From NCBI GenBank assembly GCA_002007465.1, contig LNAC01000781.1, forward strand, positions 511,383 through 575,382: a DNA stretch of 64,000 nt. Direction: 5' to 3'. Positions 1-10,993 of the stretch are shown in pieces. The notes under the pieces are model-generated. The model was given only the letters and a program-made list of their open reading frames with translations. It searched no databases and was not told where the DNA came from. Origin of the DNA: Ailurus styani (taxonomy: Eukaryota; Chordata; Mammalia; Carnivora; Ailuridae). Each line of letters starts with the position of its first letter. The stretch's first letter is position 1. The translations under genes were made by a program, and so were the position numbers.

Positions 1-119
1 CAGAAAGTAAAGGTTGACTCTTGGCAAAACCCATGGACTCACAGCGCCCTGAGTTAAGCTTTTTTATTTAGTCTTTGTATGGGGGTGGGGGTGGGGGGTA
101 AATGGGGGCATTTATTTGT

Positions 120-600
120 AATTTATTCAATAAATAAATATTTACTAAGTGTCTAGTATGTACTAGGCAGTGTTCCCTACAGTGGAACTCTTGTAATAAC
201 TAATGCAAAGATCCTGCCCTCATGGACCATACATTACATTCTAGTAAGGAAACATGCATTAAACAAATATACCCAACTGATACACTCTAATTACATATTG
301 CTAAGTGAAAGAAAGAAAAATAAAGCAGGTGAGGGAGTCTATCAGTGAAATGGTGCTGTGGTGAGGGGGAGTGTGTCCAGGAAATGTTTCTTGAGGAAGT
401 GATATTGAACAGAAACCTAAAAAAAAATCAAATGAAGGGAAGAGTCATACAGAGGAAGAACAAGGAAAACTGTTAGTGCAAAAGCTCTGAAGTGAGAGTG
501 AAATCAGTGTGAGTATACAAGGATCAACAAGGCCAGTGTACAAGCAGTCAGTGCCATGCACAACTGCACTAGAAGCTCATGAAAACTTCCTATTTTCATC
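120..600 (-). mobile_element. LINE-2 3' region, inverted
   Basis: The plus strand reads 'ttattcaataaataaatat..ctagtatgtactaggcagtg..ctgccctcatgga..acattctagta' and continues to 'agtgcaaaagctctgaagtg'. This is the reverse complement of the L2 3' end, in the right order over about 480 bp. Diverged and without TSD, as expected of an ancient fragment. Confidence 0.75.
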
Positions 601-1640
601 AACATCATCCCTTATGTATGTATGTATTTGAATAATCAACCAAGGATTAGGAGATCCTTAACAAAACCAAAATTATGAAATAGAAAGGCCAAGATGAAGG
701 AACATCTAAACCCCAATGGTTAAGGGGGTTGTATAAGGGGAAATAGATTCATAAAGTTTTAAATTTTAATCGAGAGGCAAAGATAACCATAAATTAATAA
801 TAGGTAACTATTAAAAAGAGATCAAGATGGAGATTTTTGAAATGAAACTAATGTGGGGACCTGAAAAACAGTCAAGAAATAATTCTTGAGATATTTTCAG
901 TGCTTATTATAGTAGGGGCAAGACCTGTGGGCAAGTGCTGTTTGTATGAACCTAGTGGTTATATGCTTAGTGTTCAAGGGGAAGGATTTGTAGGGAGTAT
1001 TAGATCATAAATGTCTTCCTTGAATTTATACTTGTAAAACTACCTTTGTGATATTTCTCTGGTGCTTATCATTCAGTTTGATATTAACTATCAGTGAGAT
1101 GTACAGGTAGTCATGATACCTTTCAAAAAGGTAGGAACCAGAAGGTATTTGATCTTTATTGGAACTCTACAGGCTATAGATCAGCCTTCTGGGCTAAAGG
1201 TGAACATTTTTGTGCTTTTGTCCCTCATCAAAACTATTATACTATTGCTTTTAACTTTTATACATATAACCTACTATCTATAGAACTATAAATATTCTTT
1301 TCTATGAAGTACAACTAGTGGAATATTCCTAGAAGCTAATCAAAGTGGACTGATCTGAGCCAAAAACATAAGGAGTGGGTTTCAAAAGAAAAAGATCAGA
1401 GTATTAGGCATTGTTTTTCTTCCTGCTGAGCTGATAGGTTTTCAGGTACACACCAATCACACACTCATTCAATGAGGACCATGATTAGAAATCAGTTTTT
1501 CATATTTAAAAACCAAAACAAGTTCTAGTTTTAGTTCAGTGATTCAAATACTGTATATGAAGACAAAAGCAACAGTATCCAAATGTAAGTATTCAGACTC
1601 ACTCTGAGCATTTGAGATTTTAACAAAGTTATCAGAAAAA
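601..1640. other. Unique AT-rich sequence, no gene seen
   Basis: A short (TATG)n run lies at about 614-628. The single 65-codon frame at 1094-1291 shows no domain or coding signature. Nothing else recognised. Confidence 0.6.
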
Positions 1641-1650
1641 TAAAATTCTC

Positions 1651-1857
1651 AGGTACCTGGGGGGGTTCAGTTGGCTAAGTGTCTGCCTTCAGCTCAGGTC
1701 ATGATCTCAGGGTCCTGGGATCAAATCCTGCATCTGGTTCTCTGCTCAGTGGGGAGCATGCTTCTACCTCTCCCTCTCCCCCACTCATGCTCTCTCTCAC
1801 TTTCTCTCTCTCTCAAATAAATAAATAAAATCTTTAAAAAAAAAAAAGAAAGAAAGA
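1651..1857 (+). mobile_element. CAN SINE (tRNA-derived), older copy
   Basis: Full-length order: tRNA-like head (ctgggggggttcagttggctaag), ggtcatgatctcagggtcctggg, CT-rich body, caaataaataaataaaatctttaaaa tail. The flanks share aaaattct before the head and after the tail as a likely TSD. Head diverged. Confidence 0.93.
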
Positions 1858-2029
1858 AAAATTCTTGCTTTTATCTGAAAACTAATGACCATTCTAGGGG
1901 ACTAGGGAGAGTGACAGAGGGGAAGCACCTAGGGCAAATAAGAAGTATTGCTAAAGTTAATATCTTGTATTTAAATTATTCTTAAAGGCTATTTCCAGAT
2001 TTGTCTGCTCATTCATTCTGGAGTGACTT

Positions 2030-2200
2030 TGCTTTCCTTTACTTTTTTCATTGATGAACCATATTTTACCTCACCTTCAAAAACTAGAGCAAATTTTATT
2101 TGCATACAACTCTTTCATGAAGCCCTGTTAGACCACCTGGGTTTTTTTCTTTAATCATGTCACAGTTTGTGATTAAGGTTATGAATTTGTCCATTTTGCA
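2030..2200 (+). mobile_element. Possible LINE-2 3' fragment
   Basis: Faint match in order to L2: 'aactagagcaaattttatttgc', then 'tcatgaagccctgttagaccacc', corresponding to the 'cagctcaaatgtca..gaagccttccctgacca' part of L2. Highly diverged. Confidence 0.35.
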
Positions 2201-2311
2201 ATATGCCATCTGATTAGCACTTACGCATAGGTAGGGTAGTCAGGAGCTACTTCTTGGCCATAAATGATTGGCAACAATGCTGAAATTCTGCCAAAAGAAG
2301 TGTGTTTTTTT

Positions 2312-2526
2312 GGGAGGCCTCTGGATGGCTCAGTTGGTTGGGCATTCTACTCTTGATTTCAGCTCAGGTCATGACCTCAGAGTCGTGAGATCAAGCCCAG
2401 CATAGGCTCCAAGCTCAGCGAGGAGTCTACTAAATTTTCTCTCTCCCTCTCACTCTGCTCCACCCCCATGCTTGCTTGTACCAGTGCTCTCTCTATATGC
2501 AGAATAAATAATTTTTTTTAAAAAAA
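2312..2526 (+). mobile_element. CAN SINE, older diverged copy
   Basis: Head gaggcctctggatggctcagttggttg, then 'agctcaggtcatgacctcag' and a CT-rich body ending in aataaat plus an A-rich tail. A TSD-like aagaa(g/a)tgtgt string is found on both sides (about 2296 and 2526). The right copy is shared with the L1 fragment that follows. Confidence 0.9.
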
Positions 2527-2537
2527 GAAATGTGTCC

Positions 2538-3060
2538 TGTACTAAAAAGAAATGAACTCTCAAGTCATCAAAAGACATGTTGCTAAGTGAAAGAAGCCAA
2601 TCTGGAAAGGCTACATACTATATGATTCTAGTGAGGTGACATTCTGGAAAACACAAAACTATGGAGACAGTAAGAAGACCAGTGGTTGGCAGGGGTTGGA
2701 GCTGGTGGGAGAGATAAATAGTTGGAATGTAGAGGATCAGTGAAAGTATTCCATATGATGCTATCATGGTGGGTATATATCATTGTAAACTTGTCCAAAT
2801 CCACAGAATGTACCACACCGGGAGTGAGCTCTAATGTAAAGTATGGAGTCTGGGCCATGACGTGTCAAAGCAGGTTCCTCTGTTATAACAAATGTACCAC
2901 TCTGGTGTGGGATACTTACAGTGAGGGAGTCTGTTTGGGTCAGGGGTGGGCCAAGAGGTATGTGGAAACTCTCCATACCTTCTGCTCAATTTTTCGGTGA
3001 ACCTAAATTTGTTCAAAAAAATAAAATCTGGAAAAATAAAATGAAAAAAAAAAAAAAAGA
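2538..3060 (+). mobile_element. LINE-1 3' end (L1MA-like), 5'-truncated
   Basis: Reads as the end of ORF2 plus 3' UTR of an older mammalian L1: 'ttgctaagtgaaagaagcc', 'tactatatgattc', 'gacattctggaaaac', 'ccagtggttggcaggggttg', 'acaaatgtaccactctggtg', 'tgctcaatttttcggtgaac', aataaaatc and a poly(A) tail. Flanked by aaagaaatgtgtcct on both sides (about 2524 and 3058). Several overlapping frames of 70-101 codons here, on both strands, are chance frames of the 3' UTR. Confidence 0.9.
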
Positions 3061-3073
3061 AAGAAATGTGTCC

Positions 3074-3634
3074 TATTGGAATAAACATATTTTCCTCCAG
3101 TCAGTTCAATTAAAATGTAAATACCACTGGATGGTATATGTTAAATCTTTCACATCTTGCCACTGTCTAATCAGATTGCTTTCCCCAATAATAGTAAAAT
3201 CAATTAAAGAATGCACACATTTTTAAGGTATTTTTTAGCCCAGGAATATTTAGCAATGAAGAACAGAGAGGAAAAACTTTGAATTAGCATAAAAATACAA
3301 AAAATGGACATATGTACACCTGTGGCAGACCACCTACCACAAAATTTTCCAAGAAGTAATTTAATTTCTTACACTGGCCTATAATTTTATTTTCTGTATG
3401 TCTTTTGTGCCTATGAAAACTGCAACTTTTTGTAAGGGAAAAACTACTGTAAGCCAAATATTGTTTCCATGATAGTACTTAGATGTGGGAATTCAGAATA
3501 AGGGTTGTTATTTTAAAAATATTTTGCTTATTTTTACTTTTCTACAGTATGACTATTAAATAGTGTGAACAATAAGGTATATAATTACTTATAATCACTA
3601 TGGCTATAAATTTTATAATAAATTGTCTTTACCA
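3074..3634. other. Unique AT-rich sequence, nothing recognised
   Basis: AT-rich, no repeat or gene signature seen. Confidence 0.5.
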
Positions 3635-4146
3635 TGTGCCTTAGTCCACTCAGGCTGCCATGACAAAATAAATATTACAGACTGGGTGCCTTAAACAGCA
3701 GAAATTTATTTCTCATAGTTCTGGAGGCTGGAAAGCCAAGATTGCGGTGCTAACAAATCCAGTTCCTGGTGAAAACTCTTTTCCTGGCTTTTGGATGGCT
3801 GCCTTCTTACTGCTCCCTCTCATGCCATTTTCACTGTGTGTGCGTGTGTGCATGAGAGAGAGAAAGATGGAGACACACAGAGAGAGCGAGAGACATACAT
3901 ACACATACACAGAGTGAGAGAAAGACGGAGAGATTTAACTTCCTCTCTGGTGTCTAATGTCTTTAAACAAAACAAAACAAAACAAAATAAAACAAAACAC
4001 TAATCCTATTGGACCAGAACCTCTCCCTTATGAGCTCATTTAACATTAATTACTTCCATAAAGGTCCCATCTCCAAATATTGTCATTTTTCCAATTAGAC
4101 TTTCAACATATTATTTTGAAGGGACAAGAAAATGCAGTCTATAACA
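3635..4146 (+). mobile_element. MLT1-type solo LTR (ERVL-MaLR)
   Basis: Starts TG, ends CA. The body follows the MLT1 LTR order: 'ccatgacaaaataaatattac', 'agactgggtgccttaaacag', 'tctcatagttctggaggctgg', 'gatggctgccttctt', 'actaatcctattggacc', 'gagctcatttaacattaatt', 'ctccaaatattgtca', 'actttcaacatat'. This is an ancient solo LTR of a mammalian endogenous retrovirus-like element, with no coding part. Two simple-repeat expansions (GA/CA-rich 3835-3930 and AAAAC 3964-4000) lengthen it. Confidence 0.85.
3835..4000 (+). repeat. GT/GA/CA-rich tract and (AAAAC)n inside the LTR
   Basis: Interrupted gtgtgcgtgtgtg, gagagaga and acacac tracts followed by caaaacaaaac repeats (about 3964-4000). They sit where MLT1 normally has a short 'ctctgtgtgtgtc' stretch, so they are expansions of seed motifs in the LTR. 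Confidence 0.8.
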
Positions 4147-4258
4147 CAATGTAAGTGTTGGACGAGACTTAGGGATGTTAGAATCTTCACTGAACAATGG
4201 TTACTAAACATTGCATGTTAAGGTCCTATATAGGATACTGCTAAAATTAATATTTCTT

Positions 4259-4465
4259 TTTTTAAAGATTTATTTATTTGAGAGAGAGAGAGAGTACATG
4301 CACGTGCAAGTGAAGCAATGGGCAGAGGGAGAGAATCTTCAAGCAGACACCCCGCTGAGTGTGGAGCTAGTCTCAGGGTTTGATCTCACAACCCATGAGA
4401 TCACAACCTGAAACAAAACCAGAAGTCAGTCACTCAACCTACTGAGCCACCCAGGTGCCCCATAC
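4259..4465 (-). mobile_element. CAN SINE
   Basis: Inverted copy: aaagatttatttatttgagagag at the left (tail) and gagccacccaggtgcccc at the right (head). Exact 14-bp TSD aattaatatttctt at 4245-4258 and 4466-4479. Confidence 0.95.
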
Positions 4466-4730
4466 AATTAATATTTCTTATTAAAATTATTAACATTTAA
4501 CAGATGTTTGATGTTGCCATGTCTCTTGGTATCTTTTGCAGTTATGGAGAAAAAGAGGGAGACTACTTTATGGTTACATCTCTTATAATCATTAGCATTT
4601 TAAGTGATATTTTGGAGAATACTACCCATAAAATAATGGATCCCAAAAGGGATTCTATTCAAAATGTAGGTTCAATAGTGTCAGTCTAATAACTCTTATC
4701 TTAATCTATTTTGGCTAAATATTCAGTAGA

Positions 4731-4876
4731 TTTTTTTGTTTGTTTGTTTTGAGAGAGAGAGGAAGAGAGAGAATTTTAGGCAGGCTCCATGTCCAGCATG
4801 GAAACGACCCTGAGATCATGGCCTGAGCCAAAATCAAGAGTCTGATACTTAAGTGACTGAGCCACCCAGGTGCCTC
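4731..4876 (-). mobile_element. CAN SINE, internally shortened
   Basis: Gagagagagaggaagagag, then ggctccatgtccagcatgg, ccctgagatcatggcctgag and gactgagccacccaggtgcc. About 50 bp shorter than neighbours, mostly from loss in the CT-rich body. No clear TSD. Confidence 0.9.
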
Positions 4877-5059
4877 TTTATCCAGTCAATTTTAACCGAA
4901 TTTTTCTGTAGGGGTGAGAAAGGAGATGTTCTACACCCTAAGAGGGAGGGATTTATGGGACACCCATGACAAGAGCACAGACCATAAATTTCACCAACCT
5001 CAAACAAGATCAGATAATTAAATGAGTTAGTCCCATCTCTTTTCCTAGACAAAAATAAG

Positions 5060-5205
5060 ATTAAGTCATTTATTCATCACAAGAACTCTAAAGAGTGATT
5101 AAAATTATCTTTCCCAAATCAAGATGGGGAAACAGAAATTCAGAGAGATTAATTAACTTGGCCATAGTCATACAGCAAATAATTGATAAAAGAGTCCAGC
5201 TTATT
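5060..5205 (-). mobile_element. MIR SINE, inverted
   Basis: Plus strand shows 'tcatcacaagaactct', then 'gatggggaaacagaaattcagagag', 'ttaacttggccatagtcatacagcaa', 'agagtccagc'. This is the inverse of the MIR core and 5' part. Confidence 0.75.
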
Positions 5206-7381
5206 CAATAATACTGAGTTTTCTTATTTCATTTCCATCTTTGCTCCACCTCTCATATGGGAATGTTACTGTAAATCCCTATTTTATGACATTTTTGGTT
5301 TAATTAGATCTAGAAATTGACCATGATTGGTTATTCTTGAAGAAGTCAAAAAGCATTTGCGGAAGCAGAATGCTCAAGATAACTCTTAAAGGAGAAGGAT
5401 TTAAGGAATACACAAAAAGGAAAAATGTTCTAGGAAGCAGGAAGAGTTTGTGCTGTTTAAAGTCTCTCCACAGCACAATTATGTTTTAATTTAAAAAAAA
5501 ACTGTTAAAAAAGTTTTCTTAGTATAATGGACACAACAATATTGCAGATAAAATTCTAGAAAAACAATTTTAGTATACTTAACATTTTCACAGTTTTGTC
5601 TTTTTTATTTTTTGAAGAAAGGATGTAATTTATTTTTATAACAAATAATGTATTCAATATTACTTATTTTCTAACTTTTATTTTTAATTAATTTTATCCA
5701 TTAGTGATGCTATCAACATATTTTGACTAAATTGTTTTGAATGAACTCTTCTTACATGAATGGTAATACAAATACATTAGTTTCATAGACCCCCTGCTGA
5801 AATCTCAATGGGATTTTAAAATTTTAAGTCATCTATCCTGTTTTGTTGATGAAAAAAATATAATTGAGCTGTTTTTCATGATTTGTATTCAGTGACTATT
5901 GAGTTACTTGGTTTCCTCAAATGATACATAAATCTAAATGCTTCCATTTACTATTAATGCCTTCATTAAACATTACCAACTGCTGCAGCATTTTACACAT
6001 GCCCCAGTAGGTTAGTGTCTTAAATAACTCAATGTTCTTGTTCAAACGCAGTTGTTTTTTGCTGCATTTGCTTTCTTTACAGTTCAGGCTTGCAAAACTT
6101 AAAGTGAAGTCAGGAAGATGAGTTTTCAGAAATATTTGGAATAAATAATTAGGCCAAACAAGAACCCTTAAAGATAAACTCTTATAGCTACACAAAAGTC
6201 TTTTGAGAAATTGGAATAGATTTGTTTGGAATCAAGGGAAGAAAGTAGAACTCTGAGAACAATAACCACATTCACATTTTCCAAGTATTTAATAATGTAA
6301 TTAAATATCAATTCAAAGAGGAGTAGGGAATGTGAGCTAATTAATGATGGTAAATGGAAATATCTGATATTTGGATACAAATTAAGAAATTTGAGTAGAG
6401 AGATAACGAAACCAAAAAAATAAAGCTTAAGTCATACACAATAAAAAGCAATCCTTTACTAATAGGATCAACTTCAAAGAAAAGAAAAATGATTTCTCTT
6501 CCTATTTCAAATATAATGTAAAGTAAAGGGTTTGGTAGACATTAATTGGCAGCATGACATCTGCTGTTTCAGATTAATGGTTGACTTGTGATCAGTGATC
6601 CATCATAAACATATGTGATATTTGAAATGTACTTTCTTTACACATCGGTAAGTTGAAATCTAGACTGGTTAATATACAAATACATACTTAAGACACCCCG
6701 GTTTAGACCTTCAAACTGAATATTTTCATTCAGTGACCTTTTTCTAATTTGTTCTTGCAGAACCTATTTCTATCTAGGGTAACAGGCACTAAGTAATTAT
6801 GACAAATGACATAAATGTTTTGATAGAGGTGTCTTTTAGCACAAGGATTTTCACTTAGCTGAGCCTTAAAAGATGAAAAGATATTTTTTAGCCTTGAAAA
6901 GGTGGGGGTGTACAGCAATAATAAAAAATATCACAGTGTGAAAAATGTGGTCTCTTTAGAGAATCACTGGAGTATAAGTTACATTAGGGAAGACCATTTT
7001 GTTCTTCATACCTTTGTTAAACCACTGTGCAACAGAAACGGAGGTCTTTGATATTGTAAAGCTGACAGCACATGACAACACATTTTTCATAGCATCAATG
7101 AGACATATCCACTAATAAATTAACATACTCAGTTTGATTGACTCATGTGACAAGTACATTTACATCCCAACACATGGGCCAAATAACCAATAATATATAA
7201 AATGTGCCCTTCTGAATATATTGTCTATTTCAACACTTGGAGGTGAACCAGCTGCTGTCAAGCAACTAGCAGCAAAAACTTTGAGTGTCTAGTAAAATCT
7301 AGACCCGCGGTAGACTCCTTAGGTTGTGTAACCGAATTCTGGTGGTGACCCTCCAATTTCTCTTTTAGGTAAATGTTCTAT
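5206..7381. other. Unique AT-rich sequence, no gene seen
   Basis: About 2.2 kb without a recognised repeat. Minus-strand frames of 62-92 codons occur (5917-6195, 6168-6380, 6730-6918) but lack domains. At 7287-7304 there is a perfect 6-bp inverted repeat (GTCTAG, 6-nt spacer, CTAGAC) in a locally CpG-containing stretch (7230-7370). Confidence 0.55.
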
Positions 7382-7392
7382 TGACCTGTCAT

Positions 7393-7582
7393 TTTTCTTT
7401 AAGATTTTATTTATTTATTTGACCGAGAGAGCACAAGTAGGCAGAGCAACAAGCAGAGGGAGAGGGAGAAGCACGCTCTCCACTGAGCAGGGAGCCTGAT
7501 GTGAGGATCCATCTCAGGACTCTGGGATCCATGACCTGAGCAGAAGGCAGATGCTTAAACTGACGGAGCCAACCAGGCACCC
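7393..7582 (-). mobile_element. CAN SINE
   Basis: Inverted copy with aagattttatttatttatttg tail and ggagccaaccaggcaccc head. Exact 11-bp TSD tgacctgtcat at 7382-7392 and 7583-7593. Confidence 0.95.
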
Positions 7583-7593
7583 TGACCTGTCAT

Positions 7594-8252
7594 CATTTTT
7601 AACTCATAATTTACTTCTTTACCATCCTATGTCCTTAACTAGGTTTTGTAGTTATTATAACAGAAGCATGAAAGGTGGTCAGGAAAGGAAGAGAGCCTCC
7701 ATGCAAAGGTAGCAGCCTTCTGGGTGAATGGGCAAAACACACAGAATCATCATTCATTTGGACACCCTGCTATTTTGGAGAATTTCAAAAAGACTCATGA
7801 ACAGAACCTTCCATAACCTCTTAAGCTTGAGGTGATGCAGGAAGAGAATAGTCTCTTTAAATAACACTTGCACTTATTTTCTATTCCTTTACCCATGTAA
7901 GGCCCTAAATTTGCAATATTATTATATTTAGGCCTCTATAGCACATGACTTTGTCAAAAATTCAGAAATGACAGAAGTAAAACCTGTGAGTCACCAAAGG
8001 AGTAATTAGTAGAAGTTTATTGTATACATACCAAAAAGACATTTTGCAAATTGGGAGCATTCAAGCCAAACATGGAATGAGGCTCAGGCATATATTGTTA
8101 TTAAGCATTATATATAGTGAGAAAGCAATGATTGTTATTCTTCGCAGTGACTGGATCATAATATTAGAATTTTCTTGACTTATGGGAAGTTGGTTAGTGG
8201 CTACCTCATATCAATCTTCGGAAACAGTTTAAATTTTGCTTGTGATTTTCAG
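7594..8252. other. Unique sequence, nothing recognised
   Basis: No gene or repeat signature. Confidence 0.5.
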
Positions 8253-8316
8253 AGCCATAAGCAAAAAGTGACTCAGGTTAAGTTAGCCATAAGCAAAAAG
8301 TGACTCAGGTTAAGTT
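8253..8316 (+). repeat. Perfect tandem duplication, 2 x 32 bp
   Basis: Two adjacent identical 32-bp units (8253-8284 and 8285-8316), each starting agccataagcaaaaagtgac. No mismatch between the copies, so the duplication is recent or conserved by conversion. Confidence 0.97.
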
Positions 8317-8452
8317 AGCTCTTCAAAATAAGTTAAAGTAAGCTTTATTTGTCTGACTAGACTGTTTTTTCTGTTTCAGAAATTTTCAGAGCTGGTCTCC
8401 ATTTGTTTTTTATTTTAACACCTTCTAGGCAATACTAAGAGAAACATAAATC

Positions 8453-8648
8453 AGGGCACCTGGGTGGCTCAGCCTTGGGCTCAGCTCATGATCCCAGGGT
8501 CCGGGAATCAAGCCCTGCATCAGGGCTCCCTGCTTTGTTCAGCAGGGAGTCTGCTTCTCTTTCTCCTTCTGTCCCTCCCCCACGCAACCCCCCACTTCAT
8601 TCATGTTCTCTCTCTCTCTGTAATAAATAAATGAAATAAAAAAAAAGA
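8453..8648 (+). mobile_element. CAN SINE, with small head deletion
   Basis: Gggcacctgggtggctcagcc followed directly by ttgggctcagctcatgatccc; about 15 bp normally between these blocks are missing. CT-rich body and aataaataaatgaaat tail. Diverged TSD candidate around 'acataaatc' / 'acatgagtc'. Confidence 0.93.
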
Positions 8649-8719
8649 CATGAGTCAAAAGCCCCAGAGGTTGAATGTCTAGAATGGCTTATTTGAAAGG
8701 GACTGATTTTTTTCCATTC

Positions 8720-8830
8720 AGAGTCAATGTGTATTTATTGAACATCTTCGTACAAGGAAGTTTTCAAAGTTCCATACATACATTCTTGCTCTCATGGAAC
8801 TTATATTTTACTAGTAGATATTAAAATTAA
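8720..8830 (-). mobile_element. LINE-2 3' end fragment, inverted
   Basis: 'tgtatttattgaacatcttcg', 'cttgctctcatggaacttata' and 'tttactagtag' are the inverted L2 3' end. Confidence 0.65.
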
Positions 8831-9234
8831 GAAAATGCCACAAAGTAGATAGTCTACCAAGTTCACAATGGCATCCAGAGATATAAATGTGAGTAGTTCA
8901 ACCTCACTTCTCCAACAAAGCTCTTTCTGGAGGACTTCCTCAAAAGTTTTGACTGAATGGTGTCCATTGCAGTAAACTTCCAAAAATACATGAGCCCCTT
9001 CCTATTTAACACCAGCTTAGCTTATTCTCATATCTTAGAAAACACAGGATTTGTCACCAGGATAAAATTTGTCCTTTAACAAGTGGATGCAACTTCTCTA
9101 TAACGGTGGCTCTAGTGTTACAGGAATCTGAGCTTCTTGGCATCATTAATGCCTTAGTCTGCCATCATATCAGTCTTTCAAATCTTGGATGAAATGTTTA
9201 TTTTGTGGTCTTCACCACTGTTATAACAACTATG
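8831..9234. other. Unique sequence, nothing recognised
   Basis: No gene or repeat signature; a 60-codon minus-strand frame is not supported. Confidence 0.5.
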
Positions 9235-9315
9235 ACTTCTTCTTCCTCTTCCTCCTCTCCTCCTCCTCCTTCTTCTTCTTTCTTCTTCTTCGTCCACCTC
9301 CTCCTCCCTCTTCTA
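9235..9315. repeat. Pyrimidine (TTC/CTC)n tract, tail of L1
   Basis: Almost pure C/T for about 80 bases, made of ttc and ctc triplets. It lies at the 3' end of the minus-strand L1 that follows, so it probably grew from that element's purine-rich tail. Confidence 0.9.
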
Positions 9316-9950
9316 CATTTTAGTGTTCAATGATTCATTAGTTGCATATAATACTAGTGCTCATCACAACATGTGCCCTCCTTAGTACTCATCACCCAGT
9401 TTCCCCATCCCAACACACTCCTCCCTTCTGTGACCCTCCGTTTGTTTCCTGGAGTCCAGAGTCTCTCATGGTTTGTTTGTCTCCCTCTCTGATTTCTTCC
9501 CAGTTTTCCCTCCCTTCCTCTATAGTCCTCTGAGCTATTCCTTATGTTCCACATGTGAGTGAAACCATATAATAATTGTCTTTCTTTGCTTGACTTATTT
9601 CACTTAATATAATCCCCTCCAGTTCCATCCGTGTCCATGCAAATGGTGGGTATTCATCCTTTCTGATGGCTGAGTAATATTCCATTGTATGTATGAACCA
9701 CATCTTCTTTATCCATTCATCTGTTGAAGGACATCTCAGCTCCTTCCACAGTTTGGCTATTGTGGACATTGCTGCTATAAACATTGGGGTGCATGTGCCC
9801 CTTCTTTTCATTACATCTGTATCTTTGGGGTAAATAACTAGTAGTGCAATTGCTAGGGGTAAATAACTAGTAGTGCAATTGCTAAGGTAGCTCTATTTTT
9901 AACATCTTGAAAAATCTCCATACTGTTTTCCAGAGTGGCTGTAATACTCT
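9316..9950 (-). mobile_element. LINE-1 3' end (carnivore type), 5'-truncated
   Basis: On the minus strand, frame 9542-9811 matches the ORF2p C-terminus of the intact L1 in this window ([50 protein letters not shown]). The 3' UTR ends with the inverted form of 'agcactaggtgttatatgcaa'. Two 29-bp tandem units interrupt it at 9827-9884. Confidence 0.93.
9827..9884 (+). repeat. Perfect tandem duplication, 2 x 29 bp, in L1
   Basis: Units 9827-9855 and 9856-9884 are identical, starting ggggtaaataactagtagtg. Inside L1 ORF2-derived sequence, shifting the frame of the remnant. Confidence 0.97.
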
Positions 9951-10268
9951 TTTTAAGGTAGGGATAGCACAAGATAGCTGTTCAATAAATATGTGTTTAA
10001 CTAGTTTAAGGGAACTGTTATAAATAATGTACCACTATTATAAAACTTCATCAATAATACTTATGCTTGTGAAAGATTATGATTAATCTAAATGTTCACT
10101 AAGCAGACTCTCACACAGCCACTAAAAAAAGTGTGTATATATATATGTACATATATTATTGTGTGTATATTTACACATATGTATAATAATATATATAACA
10201 CTTTAATATAATTTTTACTGAAATATCAATATATGAATTACATAGAAAGTATTATACCAAGAGCTACA
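9951..10268. other. AT-rich spacer with (TA)n/(GTATA) runs
   Basis: Alternating purine-pyrimidine runs at about 10130-10195; no gene. Confidence 0.6.
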
Positions 10269-10378
10269 ATTTTTTATTATTATGTTCAATTAGCCAACAT
10301 ATAATACATCATTAATACATGATGTAGTGTTCAATGATTCATTATTTGCATATAACACCCAGTGCTCATCAAAACATA
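10269..10378 (-). mobile_element. Short LINE-1 3' UTR end
   Basis: Poly(T) then 'atgttcaattagccaacata', 'gtgttcaatgattcattatt', 'caccagtgctcatc'-like sequence: the inverted terminal 100 bp of the older carnivore L1 3' UTR also seen at 9316 and 46240. Confidence 0.85.
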
Positions 10379-10777
10379 GCACTTCAATTTTTTAAAGCTT
10401 AGTCATAAAGTTAAAGGTTAGGAAAAGCTATACTACTACTGATAATCTTTGGGTAATGAGATGATAGAAAATATTGTTTTATTTTTTCATTACTTTATTC
10501 TGCATTTAGCAATTTTTCTTTAATATCTATACATTTTATAAAGTGGAAACATAAAAAATAAATTTTTTTCTTGTAATGTCAGCATATGTCACACAAGTAT
10601 TCATTTGTTTATTTTGCAGCCTGGTGTTACTAACTTATTAACAACAATTTATTTAACATTCTAGTAACTTAGGTTAAAAAAATAGAAATACAGGAGGAAG
10701 GAAAAAAATAGAAGTAGTAGGGAAGACATTTGCAATGTATAAGTATTTTGTCTCACTTATAAAAAAATTAAATATTT

Positions 10778-10980
10778 GGGCGCCTGGGTGGCTCAGTGGG
10801 TTAAAGCCTCTGCCTTCGGCTCAGGTCATGATCCCAGGGTCCTGGGATCGAGGCCCACATCGGGCTCTCTGCTCAGCAGGGAGCCTGCTTCCTCCTCTCT
10901 CCTCTCTCTCTGCCTGCCTCTCTGCCGACTTGTAATCTCTCTCTCTGTGTCAAATAAATAAATAAAATCTTTAAAAAAAA
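10778..10980 (+). mobile_element. CAN SINE, young subfamily
   Basis: Near-consensus head (gggcgcctgggtggctcagtg). The A-box-like tggctcagtgg and B-box-like gggatcgaggcc of the tRNA-derived RNA polymerase III promoter are visible. TSD of about 16 bp (aaaaaaattaaatatt) on both sides. Confidence 0.97.
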
Positions 10981-10993
10981 AAATTAAATATTT

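Noticed and set aside
2628..3226. Cluster of overlapping 70-101 codon frames on both strands
   Set aside because: All fall in the 3' UTR/tail of an old L1 fragment; no frame matches a protein.
8253..8316. CRISPR-like direct repeats
   Set aside because: Only two abutting units without spacers, in a vertebrate genome.
10735..10961. Frames encoding WLSGLKPLPSAQ-type peptides, also near 32317, 42836 and 52431
   Set aside because: These are translations of CAN SINE bodies in either strand, recurring wherever the SINE occurs.
10778..10980. tRNA gene in SINE heads
   Set aside because: A- and B-box-like motifs are present but the cloverleaf is not preserved; these are tRNA-derived SINE promoters.
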